This document shows, in pieces, positions 43,622 through 51,967 of a stretch of DNA of 64,000 nt. Both the position numbers and the translations under genes were made by a program. The DNA is from Arhodomonas sp052060015 (lineage in GTDB: Bacteria > Pseudomonadota > Gammaproteobacteria > Nitrococcales > Nitrococcaceae). The notes beneath the pieces are model-generated. The model had not been told where the DNA came from, made no database searches, and saw only the letters and a program-made list of their open reading frames with translations. The DNA is taken from the NCBI RefSeq assembly GCF_052060015.1, contig NZ_JBPODZ010000001.1, positions 62,001 to 126,000 of the forward strand. The letters run 5' to 3'. Every line of letters begins with the position of its first letter. Positions within the stretch are counted from its first letter, which is position 1.

Positions 43622-45410
43622 CATGCTCGGACGATTCACCTGGTGGGGCATTCCCCTGGTCGTGGCCGCCGCGGTGGCGGCGCTGGGCTGGAACGCGGAT
43701 CAGTACATCGCCCACATCGCCACCTCCTGGCTCGCCTTCGGCCTGGTGGCCCTGGGCCTGGACTTGGTCTGGGGCAAGGGCGGGGACTTGAGCCTCGGCC
43801 ACACGGCGTTCTTCGGCCTGGGGGCCTACGCCTACGGCATCGCCGGGACCAACTTGGCGCCGCTGGTGGGCAGCACCGTGCTCATCGGCGTGGTCGCCGG
43901 GGCGTTGATCGGGGCGCTCGCGGCGACACTGGTGGCGTATTTCCTGTTCTACGGCCGGCTGGGGCCGCTGCAGACCACCATCATCACCTACACCCTGGTG
44001 CTGATCATGTACACCGCCGCCGTCGGGCTGACCTTCCACGTGGGCGAGGCCTACGTGGGCGGCGCCAATGGCATGACCACCGTGCCCATGCTCACCCTGG
44101 GCTTCGGTGACGGCGCCGCGCCGCTCTCGCCCCACGGGACGTTCCTGGCCACTCTGGCCGTGGCACTGGTGATCTTCGTCGGTGTGCTGGCGCTGCTGCG
44201 CCAGCCCTTCGGCCTGGTGATCAGCGGCGTCCGCCAGAACCTGCTCAAGACCGAGCTGCTCGGCTACGACGTCCGCCTCTACCGTCTGGTGCTGTTCGTC
44301 CTCTCCGGCGCCATCGCCGGCATCGGTGGCGCCTTCTACGGCGCCTGGGCAATGTACGTCAGCCCCAACATCTTCAGCGTTACCCAGGCCCTGGTCATCC
44401 CCATCTACGTCCTGGTGGGCGGCCGCGGCACGCTGTGGGGGGCCTTCATCGGGGCGGTGTTCGTCGGTGGGCTCTCGTTCTGGCTCGGCGGCGGCGTGGT
44501 CGGTGGCCAGACCACCCTGGTGCTGGGTGCCGGGCTGATCCTGCTGATCCTCCTCGCCCCCCGGGGCCTGCTCGGCATCGCCGCGCGCTGGCGCTGGCGC
44601 CGCGGTGATGGCGAGGGGGAGGGTGCCACGAGTGCCGTGCGCGGCGATTTGTCCGGCGTCGACGAGCTCTTCGGCCGGGAGGTCTCCGGCCGCGTGATCC
44701 TCGAGACCGTCGACCTGCAGAAACGCTTCGGCGGCGTCACCGCCACCGACAGCGTCTCCCTGCAGTTCCACGACCGCGGCATCCACTGCCTCATCGGCCC
44801 CAACGGCGCCGGCAAGAGCACCTTCCTCAACACCTGCCTGGGCCTGTTGAAGCCCGACGACGGCCGGGTGCTCTTCGAGGGCAACGACATCACCGGCTGG
44901 GCGCCGTACCGCCGCGTCCGTGAGGGCCTCGGTATCAAGCTACAGGTGGCGCGCATCCTCGAGGAGTGCACCGTGCGCGAGAACCTCTGGCTCGCTGCCT
45001 ACAGCAAGCTCCGGGACAAGGCCGCCGCCGAGCGCCGGGTGCAGTTGGTGCTCGAGACCATCGGCCTCGCCGCCCGGGCCGGGGAGAGCGGTGGCGCGCT
45101 CTCCCACGGCGAGCAGCAGTGGCTGGATATCGGCGTGGTGCTCTGCCTCGAGCCCAAGCTGATCTTCCTCGACGAGCCCGCCGCCGGCATGACCGGCGAG
45201 GAGCGCCGCCACACCGTGGCCATGCTCCAGCGCATCTCGCAGTTCGCCGGCGTGGTGGTGGTCGAGCACGACATGGACTTCATCCGCGAGCTCGCCGCGC
45301 CAGTGACCGTGCTCCACCAGGGTGGGGTGTTCGCCAGCGGCACCATCGACGAGCTCCGCGAGGACGAGCGCGTGCTCGACATCTACCTCGGGAGGCCGAC
45401 CGATGCTTGA
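43608..45410 (+). CDS. Fused LivM/UrtC permease and LivG/UrtD ATPase
   Basis: 600 residues from the GTG at 43608 (GAGGGGG upstream). Residues ~1-325 are a LivM/UrtC-like permease, with GKGGDLSLGHTAFFGLGAY and VLVGGRGTLWGAFIGA. A charged linker (~330-365) leads to an ABC ATPase with Walker A GPNGAGKST, signature ALSHGEQQWLDIG and Walker B LIFLDEPAAGMTGEE. The LSHG-QW signature is that of UrtD rather than the usual LSGGQ. In most Urt and Liv systems these are two separate proteins. The reading frame is continuous through the junction. Confidence 0.88.
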   Translation: MASSDMLGRFTWWGIPLVVAAAVAALGWNADQYIAHIATSWLAFGLVALGLDLVWGKGGDLSLGHTAFFGLGAYAYGIAGTNLAPLVGSTVLIGVVAGALIGALAATLVAYFLFYGRLGPLQTTIITYTLVLIMYTAAVGLTFHVGEAYVGGANGMTTVPMLTLGFGDGAAPLSPHGTFLATLAVALVIFVGVLALLRQPFGLVISGVRQNLLKTELLGYDVRLYRLVLFVLSGAIAGIGGAFYGAWAMYVSPNIFSVTQALVIPIYVLVGGRGTLWGAFIGAVFVGGLSFWLGGGVVGGQTTLVLGAGLILLILLAPRGLLGIAARWRWRRGDGEGEGATSAVRGDLSGVDELFGREVSGRVILETVDLQKRFGGVTATDSVSLQFHDRGIHCLIGPNGAGKSTFLNTCLGLLKPDDGRVLFEGNDITGWAPYRRVREGLGIKLQVARILEECTVRENLWLAAYSKLRDKAAAERRVQLVLETIGLAARAGESGGALSHGEQQWLDIGVVLCLEPKLIFLDEPAAGMTGEERRHTVAMLQRISQFAGVVVVEHDMDFIRELAAPVTVLHQGGVFASGTIDELREDERVLDIYLGRPTDA

Positions 45411-46101
45411 GGTACGCAACGTCTCCGCCGCCTACACCTCCGCGACCATCATCGAGGACGTCAGCCTCGATCTCGGCGCCGGCGAGATCAAGGCGGTGCT
45501 CGGGCGCAACGGCGTGGGCAAGAGCACGCTGATGAAGTGTATCGCCGGCGTGCTGCCCGCACTCTCGGGCACGACCTCGCTACAGGGCAAGGCGCTGCCG
45601 GCCTCGGCGGCCCGCCGCGCCCGGCTCGGTGTGGCCTACGTCCCCCAGGGGCGGGACATCTTCCCGCGGCTGACCACCACCGAGAACATCGAGGTCGCCG
45701 CCCACGCCTGCGGCCACGATGCCCGGGCCGCGGTGGAGGGCGCGTTCGAGCAGTTCCCGGCGCTGCGCGAGCGCGCCCACGTCATGGGCGGGAACCTCAG
45801 CGGCGGCCAGCAGCAGATCCTGGCCATCGCCCGGGCGCTGGCGCTCAAGCCCAGTGTCATGCTCCTCGACGAGCCCACCGAGGGCATCCAGCCCTCCATC
45901 ATCCAGGAGATCCAGGGCATCCTCCGCGAGCTCAACCGCAGCGAGGGCGTGGCCATCCTGCTCGCCGAGCAGAACCTGGACTTCGTCAGCGGCCTGGCCA
46001 CGGAGTGCTACCTCATGAACAAGGGCCGCATCGAGCAGCGCCTGCCCATGGAGGAGATCCGCCACAACCCCGAGCTGGTCCAGGAGATGCTCGGCGTCTA
46101 G
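45403..46101 (+). CDS. ABC transporter ATP-binding protein, UrtE-like
   Basis: 232 residues from the ATG at 45403, overlapping the fused protein's stop by 8 bp. Walker A GRNGVGKSTLMKCIAG, signature GNLSGGQQQILAIARAL, Walker B VMLLDEPTEGIQPSIIQEI. The TEGIQPSIIQEI string is characteristic of UrtE. Energises uptake together with the fused ATPase. Confidence 0.92.
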   Translation: MLEVRNVSAAYTSATIIEDVSLDLGAGEIKAVLGRNGVGKSTLMKCIAGVLPALSGTTSLQGKALPASAARRARLGVAYVPQGRDIFPRLTTTENIEVAAHACGHDARAAVEGAFEQFPALRERAHVMGGNLSGGQQQILAIARALALKPSVMLLDEPTEGIQPSIIQEIQGILRELNRSEGVAILLAEQNLDFVSGLATECYLMNKGRIEQRLPMEEIRHNPELVQEMLGV

Positions 46102-46114
46102 AGGAGAGACGGCA

Positions 46115-46306
46115 ATGGAAGACAGGATCGAGGCGCTTGCGCGGTCGCTGCGCGAGCGTGGCATCGCCGCCGACGAGGTGGACACCATCTGCGGCTTCGT
46201 CGCCTACATCGACGGCGTCGACGCCATCGACGAAAGGCGGCTGGACGCCGACCTGCCCCTGGCCTACGAGCCGGCGACGGGCGCGGCCGGGGAGGGCGGG
46301 GCATGA
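46115..46306 (+). CDS. AtzG-like DUF4089 small subunit
   Basis: 63 residues: two helices (MEDRIEALARSLRERGI and a second with FVAYIDGVDAIDE) and an Ala/Gly tail. DUF4089 proteins such as AtzG form a complex with AtzE-type amidases and stabilise them. Its stop overlaps the start of the amidase gene (ATGA), so the two are translationally coupled. Confidence 0.8.
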   Translation: MEDRIEALARSLRERGIAADEVDTICGFVAYIDGVDAIDERRLDADLPLAYEPATGAAGEGGA

Positions 46307-47655
46307 GCGGCACCACTGCAGAGGGCGTCCTCGCCCTGGGCCGGGCCCTGCGCGACGGCAGCCTGGATTCGGCCACCCTCACCCGGGGCTGCCTCGATCG
46401 CATCGCCGCCGAGAACCCACGGCTCAACGCCTTCGTCGAGGTCTTCGAGGCGGAGGCCCTGGCCGCCGCCGAGCGCGCCGACCGCGAACGCGCCGCCGGC
46501 ACCGACCGGGGGCCGTTGCACGGCATCCCCGTGGCGCTGAAGAACAACTTCGATATGGCCGGCCTGGCCACCACCGCCTGTAGCGAGGCCCTGCGGGACA
46601 ACGTGGCGGCCGCCGACGCCGACGCTGTGGCGCGGCTGCGCGCCGCGGGGGCCGTAATCATCGGCCGGACCAACATGCACGAGCTCGCCTACGGGGGCAC
46701 CGGGCAGGTCTCCGCGACCGGCCCGGCAAGGAACCCCCGGGACACCGACCGCCTCGCCGGCGGCTCCAGCAGCGGCTCCGCTGCCGCCGTGGCCGCGGGC
46801 CTGGTCCCCGTGGCCCTGGGCTCGGACACCGGCGGTTCCGTGCGCATCCCCTCCGCCGCCTGCGGCCTGGTGGGCCTCAAGCCCACGTTCGATCGCATCC
46901 CCACCGGCGGCGTGGTCCCGCTCTCCTGGACCCTGGATCACGTCGGCCCGCTGGCCCGCAGCGTCGCGGACGCCGCCGTCGTCGCCGCCGTCCTCGCCGC
47001 GGACGCCGATACCACGGTGCCGTCCCCGTCCCCGGTAGGGCTGCATCTCGGCGTCGCGCGCTTCCCCGATCTAGCGCTCGACCCGGCAGTGGCGGAGCGC
47101 TTCGAACGCTCCCTGGAGGCCCTGCAGGCCGCCGGCCACCGGATCAGCCGCTTTGATCTCGAATATACCCGCGAGGCCCACCGCAGCTGGCTCGCCATCA
47201 TGTACCCGGAGGCCGCCAGCCGGTTCGAGGCGCTGCTCGGCGCGCGCTACGAGGACTTCGACGTCACCATCCGCACCCAGCTCGAGGCCGGCCGCCACGT
47301 GGGCGCCACCACCTACCTGCGCGCCCAGCGCTTCCGCGCCTTCTACGGCCGCCACATCGCCGGCATCGCCGCCGGCTACGACCTCATCTGCATGCCGACG
47401 CTGCCCACCGTTGCCCCCAAGGTGGGGCAGAAGAGCGTGGAGCTGCCCAGCGGCACCGTCTCCACCCAGGACGCCATGACCTTCTCCAACCTCACCGCCA
47501 ACATGCTCGGCTGGCCGGCCGTCACCCTGCCCATGACCACCCGCGAGGGCGAGCTCCCGGCGGGCCTGACCCTGCTCCGCCCCGCCGGCCAGGACCACCA
47601 GCTCCTCGCCGACGCCGCCGCCGTCGCCCCCATAATCGGCAACAAACCCGTGTAG
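46303..47655 (+). CDS. AtzE-family amidase
   Basis: 450 residues of the amidase-signature family. The Ser-Ser-Lys triad: Lys in IPVALKNNFDMAGL (~80), cis-Ser in AGGSSSGSAAAVAAG (~152), nucleophile Ser in GSDTGGSVRIPSAACG (~179). The AtzE branch includes 1-carboxybiuret hydrolase, working with AtzG. With the nitrilase homologue and importer it suggests a ureide or amide nitrogen pathway; the true substrate is not shown. The TAG stop lies in a REP head. Confidence 0.9.
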   Translation: MSGTTAEGVLALGRALRDGSLDSATLTRGCLDRIAAENPRLNAFVEVFEAEALAAAERADRERAAGTDRGPLHGIPVALKNNFDMAGLATTACSEALRDNVAAADADAVARLRAAGAVIIGRTNMHELAYGGTGQVSATGPARNPRDTDRLAGGSSSGSAAAVAAGLVPVALGSDTGGSVRIPSAACGLVGLKPTFDRIPTGGVVPLSWTLDHVGPLARSVADAAVVAAVLAADADTTVPSPSPVGLHLGVARFPDLALDPAVAERFERSLEALQAAGHRISRFDLEYTREAHRSWLAIMYPEAASRFEALLGARYEDFDVTIRTQLEAGRHVGATTYLRAQRFRAFYGRHIAGIAAGYDLICMPTLPTVAPKVGQKSVELPSGTVSTQDAMTFSNLTANMLGWPAVTLPMTTREGELPAGLTLLRPAGQDHQLLADAAAVAPIIGNKPV

Positions 47656-47716
47656 GAGCGCCCCCCGCGCGCGAAGGTTCATCGCGTAGGGTGCATGGAG
47701 CGAAGCGCAATGCACC
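47652..47716. repeat. REP elements after the amidase gene
   Basis: GTAGGAGCGCCCCCCGCGCGCGAAGG at 47652, containing the amidase stop, then GTAGGGTGCATGGAGCG...CAATGCACC at 47686-47716, a second REP family whose ends GGTGCAT and ATGCACC pair. Confidence 0.7.
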
Positions 47717-47767
47717 ACGACACGAGCCCGGATAGTCGGCGGTACGGAGGTGCATTACAATCAAGGC

Positions 47768-48067
47768 ATGCGCCTGAGCCCCGAACATATCAAGGCGATC
47801 CGTGAGGTGGTACGCCGCGAGTGCGGCCCTGGCGCGCGTGTTCGGTTGTTCGGTTCGCGCCTCGACAATGCGCGGCGGGGTGGCGATGTCGATGTACTTG
47901 TCGAGCTAGACGAACCCGTCGAGCGCCCGGCGGTGCTGTCCGCGCGGCTCTCGGCCAGGCTGAGCCGTCGCCTTGAGGGGCGCGCGGTGGATGTCCTCCT
48001 GTCTGCTCCCAACGTGGCCCGCGGCCCCGTTCATCGCATAGCCGAGAAGGAGGGGCAATTGCTGTGA
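47768..48067 (+). CDS. MntA-like nucleotidyltransferase antitoxin
   Basis: 99 residues from the ATG at 47768. The minimal nucleotidyltransferase motif is LFGSRLDNARRGGDVDVLVE (GSx10DxD). Such proteins neutralise HEPN toxins, in some cases by AMP transfer to the toxin. Overlaps the HEPN-like gene (GTGA). Confidence 0.85.
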   Translation: MRLSPEHIKAIREVVRRECGPGARVRLFGSRLDNARRGGDVDVLVELDEPVERPAVLSARLSARLSRRLEGRAVDVLLSAPNVARGPVHRIAEKEGQLL

Positions 48068-48552
48068 GGATAGAGCCCGAGCAACTGGAGCGCCTGCGGT
48101 TCCTCGCGCGCGTGGTGCAACGCGAACAACAACACCTACTGAGCACCGATCAGCGCGTGTTCGCTCAGCCATTCACGGCCGCGCGTGCGCGCGGCCTTGC
48201 GGAAAACGTGGATGAAGCCGAGCGGGTAGAGGCCTTTGTCAGCCGATTCGGCCGCCTGCAGGACACACTGGGCGATAAGCTGCTTCCTGTCTTCCTCAAC
48301 GCGCTCGGGGAGCGAACCGGTGCTGTGATCGATAACCTCGATCGAGCGGAAAAGCTCGGCTACATCCCTTCCAGCGACGATTGGCTCGCCCTGCGTAAGT
48401 TACGCAGTCAAATGGTCCACGAATACATCGAGGACCCAACGACCTTGGCCGATGCCCTCCAGGCGGGCCATGAATACGTGCCTACCCTGAGCGCGTTCGT
48501 CGAACGGCTCATCGACGACCTGCGCCAACGCGGTTGGGTCAAGCCGTCGTAA
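48064..48552 (+). CDS. HepT-like HEPN-domain toxin
   Basis: 162 residues from a GTG at 48064. All-helical with the HEPN RNase motif R-x4-H in LRSQMVHEYIEDP near residue 119. Probably an RNase toxin held by the adjacent MntA-like protein. The TAA stop falls in a GTAAGGTGCATGG sequence, a decayed REP head. Confidence 0.82.
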   Translation: MRIEPEQLERLRFLARVVQREQQHLLSTDQRVFAQPFTAARARGLAENVDEAERVEAFVSRFGRLQDTLGDKLLPVFLNALGERTGAVIDNLDRAEKLGYIPSSDDWLALRKLRSQMVHEYIEDPTTLADALQAGHEYVPTLSAFVERLIDDLRQRGWVKPS

Positions 48553-48729
48553 GGTGCATGGAGCGCGCCCCGCGCGCGAAAGTTCGCCTGCGAGGCAGGC
48601 TCCTACATCCCGGCGGTGGCCATTCCCCGCGTAGGGTGCATGGAGCGAAGCGCAATAATGCACCGGGGTCAAACCCCCCGTAGGAGCGCGCCTTGCGCGC
48701 AGAGGTTCGCCTGCGAGGCAGGCTCCTAC
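48549..48729. repeat. REP cluster
   Basis: A composite element at 48549-48606, a GTAGGGTGCATGGAGCG copy at 48631 and a complete GTAGGAGC...GCTCCTAC pair at 48680-48729. No gene in this interval. Confidence 0.75.
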
Positions 48730-48881
48730 ATCCCGGCCCCCACCCTTGCGACGTAATCCTCGCCATGATTCAATCCTATTCATTCAAGGACTGAACACAC
48801 CGCCAGACGGACCTCCCAAGGTGTCACCGTCCCGGCGGTAGCGTGTCCGAACAGACGGCCCGAGCCGAAGCGATCGACCCC

Positions 48882-48936
48882 GTAGGGTGCATGGAGCGAA
48901 GCGCAATGCACCGGGAGCGAAACCCCCATGTAGGAG
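48882..48936. repeat. REP sequence cut by the IS110 element, left half
   Basis: A GTAGGGTGCATGGAGCG element at 48882, then GTAGGAG at 48930-48936, where the next REP breaks off. The missing part (GCGCGCCGCGCGCGCGAACG) resumes at 50107 beyond the IS. Confidence 0.7.
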
Positions 48937-48939
48937 ATT

Positions 48940-49890
48940 CTATGTCTGCTCGCAAGGTATATGTGGCTGGTATTCGGTTTGGTTTTTCATCAGCGCGAAG
49001 GCGAGGCGAGCGAGCTTTCGGGCGAGGGCATTGAGGGCTTGGACGCATGCGAGCCCGCGTGCGAGGCAGCGCTGGTAGTAGCCGCTCCATGCGGGCTTGG
49101 ACTTTGCCTGGAGGGCGGCCATGTAGAGCAGTCGCCGCAGCTCTGGGTCGCCTTGTTTGGTGAGCCGACGGCGTGCTCGTTTTTGTCCGGAGTCGCGCAC
49201 GCGTACATCGAGTCCGAGGAAGGCGACAAAGGCGTCGCTGCTTCGGAAGGCGCCGCGGTGAAAGGCCATAGTCAGGGCGGCGGCGGTGATCGGGCCGATG
49301 CCTTCGATTTGTTGACAGCGCCGCCGGTGCGCTGCCCATCCGGCGGTGGCGATGGCCTTGTCCATGAGCCGCTGTAGGGTAGTGTCGAGCCGCTGGATGG
49401 CGCGGATCAGTGGCTTGAGGCTGGCCTGCAGTTCGGTCACGCCCCCCAGGCTCTGCTCCAGCATCACGCGGGCGCGAACGAGTCTTGCGCGGCGGCGCAG
49501 CAGCTTCTGCAGGCTCTGGTAGCCCTTGGGGGGTGGAGTCCAAGGGGTTAGCTGGTCGTGCTCGCGTTCGAGGTAGCGCACGAGCAGCTGGGCGTCGCCG
49601 GCATCGGTCTTGGCGCGGCCACCGATGCTGTCGCGATAGCGATTGAGGCGATAGCCGCTGATCAGGTACACGCGGTGGCCTTGGCGGTGGGCTTCCAGCG
49701 CCAAGGCAAGGTGGTAGTCGTTGGTGGCCTCCAATGCGAATGCCGCTGGTGCTGGCAGGCTCTGAAGCCACTCGTGGATCGCCGAGTGCTCGTTGGCGCA
49801 GCGCTGGGCGGGCTCGCCATTGACGCTGAGCCACAGCTGCGCTTTGCCGACGTCCACACCGATGAGTTGAGCGGTCACCGACATTGCCAT
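48940..49890 (-). CDS. IS110-family transposase (DEDD recombinase)
   Basis: 316 residues. N-terminal RuvC-like DEDD domain: Asp in LIGVDVGKAQLWL, Glu in FALEATNDYHLAL, paired Asp in GGRAKTDAGDAQLLVRYL. The C-terminal transposase_20 domain has IEGIGPITAAALTMAF and FVAFLGLDVRVRDSGQ. IS110 recombinases act with a structured RNA encoded in the element. The ATG at 49890 follows GGGAGG. It appears intact. Confidence 0.93.
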   Translation of the reverse strand: MAMSVTAQLIGVDVGKAQLWLSVNGEPAQRCANEHSAIHEWLQSLPAPAAFALEATNDYHLALALEAHRQGHRVYLISGYRLNRYRDSIGGRAKTDAGDAQLLVRYLEREHDQLTPWTPPPKGYQSLQKLLRRRARLVRARVMLEQSLGGVTELQASLKPLIRAIQRLDTTLQRLMDKAIATAGWAAHRRRCQQIEGIGPITAAALTMAFHRGAFRSSDAFVAFLGLDVRVRDSGQKRARRRLTKQGDPELRRLLYMAALQAKSKPAWSGYYQRCLARGLACVQALNALARKLARLAFALMKNQTEYQPHIPCEQT

Positions 49891-50105
49891 GATCCACCTC
49901 CCGGGCTAGCGTGGAGCTGTCTGTCGGGGTACTCACCGAACGCTGGCTTGCCATCTATCGTCGGTGCCGAGCCGAACGATTCCTTATCGGCGTTTGAGGT
50001 GAGGGGTGGGACGATGTCTCCTACTGTCTGTGCCATAAGCCAGATGCGCGCCTCGTCCCTCCACCCCGACAGACCCTTTTCTAGGCCTGCCGGGAGAAAC
50101 ATACA
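49891..50105 (-). ncRNA. Candidate IS110 bridge RNA region
   Basis: The non-coding end upstream of the transposase, where IS110-group bridge RNAs are encoded. GTCTGTCGGGGT at 49919-49930 pairs perfectly with ACCCCGACAGAC at 50063-50074, a 12-bp stem closing ~132 nt. Exact ends, promoter and target loops are not determined. Confidence 0.45.
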
Positions 50106-50106
50106 A

Positions 50107-50165
50107 GCGCGCCGCGCGCGCGAACGGTCATCGCGTAGGGTGCATGAAGCGAAGCGCAATGCACC
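50107..50165. repeat. REP sequence cut by the IS110 element, right half
   Basis: GCGCGCCGCGCGCGCGAACGG resumes the REP interrupted at 48936, followed by a GTAGGGTGCATGAAGCG copy. Confidence 0.65.
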
Positions 50166-50189
50166 ATGTCCCCCGGGCCCTATACCCAA

Positions 50190-50525
50190 ATGTCCGACAC
50201 CACCCGCTACCACCTCCTCAAGCTCCTCGAGACCAACCCGGGGATGAACCAGCGTCAGCTCGCCGAGGCCATGGGCGTATCGGTGGGCAAGGTGAACTAC
50301 GTGCTCAAGGGGCTCAAGGAGAAGGGTCTGGTCAAGGCGGAGAACTTCCGGCGCAGCGACAACAAGCTCGCCTACCTCTACAAGCTCACGCCCAAGGGCG
50401 TGACGGAAAAGGTGCAGATCACCCGGCGGTATCTGGCCCGACGGATGATGGAATACGAGAGCATCCGCGAGGAGATCGCCGCGCTCCAGGCCGAGCTCGG
50501 CGAAAACGCGGACAAGAACTCGTAG
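50190..50525 (+). CDS. MarR-type EPS-associated transcriptional regulator
   Basis: 111 residues from the ATG at 50190. Winged-helix: TRYHLLKLLETNPGMNQRQL, LAEAMGVSVGKVNYVLKGLK and a wing with DNKLAYLYKLTPKG, then a C-terminal coiled helix. This matches the EPS-associated MarR regulators found beside exopolysaccharide clusters, and one follows here. The TAG stop is the head of a complete REP pair. Confidence 0.85.
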   Translation: MSDTTRYHLLKLLETNPGMNQRQLAEAMGVSVGKVNYVLKGLKEKGLVKAENFRRSDNKLAYLYKLTPKGVTEKVQITRRYLARRMMEYESIREEIAALQAELGENADKNS

Positions 50526-50680
50526 GAGCGCGCCCCGCGCGCGAAGATTCGCCTGCGGGCAGGCTCCTACATCCCGGCGGCGGCCATTCCCCGGCTAGGG
50601 TGCATGCAGCGAAGCGCAATGCACCGGAGCCCCGGCGGATTCCGGCCTTCGGCCTTCATCCGCCCTACCGCCCCCGACGG
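50522..50680. repeat. REP pair plus two more REP elements
   Basis: A full 49-bp GTAGGAGCGCGCCCC...GGCAGGCTCCTAC pair at 50522-50570, then a TAGGGTGCATGCAGCGAAGCG copy near 50598 and an inverted GGCGGATTCCGGCC...GCCCTACC copy. Confidence 0.75.
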
Positions 50681-50812
50681 CGTAGACCGCTTCCGCCAAC
50701 AGGAAGTCAGACGGTTGCAAGGCGAGCTCCGCGAGTGCCGGGAACGAATCGACCCGAACCGTGGCAGCAGCGGACTGACGGAGAGCGGCAAGACACGGAG
50801 GGAGGATCGGCC

Positions 50813-51340
50813 ATGACCCTGGGTTTCGAAGGGATTGCCGCGTTGCTCGGACTCTACATCCTCTGGGCCTGGCTTTACCGTCAGTACCGCATCGACAAGA
50901 CCCGCGCGATGCTCTTCGCGCAGCGCCACCGCCTCTTCCTCCTGGCGGCGGATGGGCGCATCGATTTCAACGCACCGGCGTACCGCGAGGCAGAGCGGCT
51001 GCTTAATGCGCTGATTCGGCAGACACACCAAATGACCCTGGTGCGCTTCCTTGTCATGCGCCCGTTCCTGGACCACGCAGAACAGCGGGACGAGGCATCA
51101 CGCATCCACGACGCCGTGGAGTCCCATCCGGACGAGACCGTTCGGGACGAGCTGCGGGAAATCCTCACCGCAGCCGGGGCGATCAGTCTGGCGCAGTTGG
51201 CGATGTCCTTTCTGCTGACGTGGACGCTGTTCCAGGTCGCCTACCACATCGCCGCGACAAGGCGGTGGCTGGAGAACAGCGGTCCCCAGCGATTCTCCCG
51301 CCAGATCCGACGACTGGAAGACGAAGCGCTCGTGGGCTAG
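50813..51340 (+). CDS. Membrane protein of unknown function
   Basis: 175 residues from the ATG at 50813 after GGAGGGAGGA. A helix at ~4-22 (FEGIAALLGLYILWAWLY) and a second at ~130-150 (LAQLAMSFLLTWTLFQVAYH) flank a charged central part. No family recognised. It begins after the REP cluster on the EPS side and may belong to the polysaccharide locus by position only. Confidence 0.55.
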   Translation: MTLGFEGIAALLGLYILWAWLYRQYRIDKTRAMLFAQRHRLFLLAADGRIDFNAPAYREAERLLNALIRQTHQMTLVRFLVMRPFLDHAEQRDEASRIHDAVESHPDETVRDELREILTAAGAISLAQLAMSFLLTWTLFQVAYHIAATRRWLENSGPQRFSRQIRRLEDEALVG

Positions 51341-51358
51341 GCGGCCCGAAGGAAGGAG

Positions 51359-51490
51359 ATCGCCTGCGAGGCAGGCTCCTACACCCCGGCGGTGGCCATT
51401 CCCCGCGTAGGGTGCATGAAGCGAAGCGCAATGCACCGGGAACCAACCCCCCGGTAGGAGCGCGCCTCGCGCGCGAACGTAGGAGCCGGC
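51359..51490. repeat. REP cluster
   Basis: A CGCCTGCGAGGCAGGCTCCTAC half at 51362-51382, a GTAGGGTGCATGAAGCG element near 51407 and a GTAGGAGCGCGCCTCGCGCGCG element near 51454 with a partial GTAGGAGCCGG. Confidence 0.7.
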
Positions 51491-51505
51491 CCCCCGGCGA
51501 ACGCT

Positions 51506-51895
51506 ATGCTCAAACATATGCACAACGCCGAGCTCATCGGCGAATGGCACGACGCCATCACCGACGCGGACACCCGCGAGGCCTTCCTCTACATCGTCGG
51601 TTGCGCCGCCGCCTTGCGCGGCTACGAATGCCACCCCCAATGGAAGGGCGAGGTCCGGGACTTCCGCTTCTACCGGGCCGGCAGCAGCGAGCAGCCGTAC
51701 TCCTTCATCGTCAACCAGCGCTGGCTACTGTTCTATTTCCGCGCGCCGGGCGTCAGCACTCCAGGCTTCTCGGGAGCGAAGCTTCAAGAAGCCTTTGAAT
51801 CGGCCAAAGAGAACTCGGCGGGTGAGTGGACCGTCAAGGTTCGCAGCATCGATGATGTGAAGCGCCTTTGGCGAGCGATCGGTTTTTCCGACTAA
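51506..51895 (+). CDS. Hypothetical protein
   Basis: 129 residues. Soluble, mixed alpha/beta, with a YECHPQWKGEVRDFRFYRAG stretch and a middle strand FIVNQRWLLFYFRAPG. No membrane segment, signal or known motif. An ATG at 51518 is an alternative start. I do not recognise it; codon use is like the neighbours. Confidence 0.5.
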   Translation: MLKHMHNAELIGEWHDAITDADTREAFLYIVGCAAALRGYECHPQWKGEVRDFRFYRAGSSEQPYSFIVNQRWLLFYFRAPGVSTPGFSGAKLQEAFESAKENSAGEWTVKVRSIDDVKRLWRAIGFSD

Positions 51896-51967
51896 GTGCC
51901 CTGTGCGCGTACTTGGCAATGCAGGGAGCCACCATGTGTCAGGGGCGGACTAGGGGGCGTCTGCCGG

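Larger units (their letters stand above)
48937..50106 (-). mobile_element. IS110-family insertion element in a REP sequence
   Basis: About 1.17 kb. Bounded by an AG dinucleotide at 48935-48936 and again at 50106-50107 (CT on the transposase strand). Joining the outer flanks restores a normal GTAGGAGCGCGCCGCGCGCG REP. One transposase gene, almost no sequence 3' of it and ~215 bp 5' of it. No inverted terminal repeats are obvious, as expected for IS110. Confidence 0.85.
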
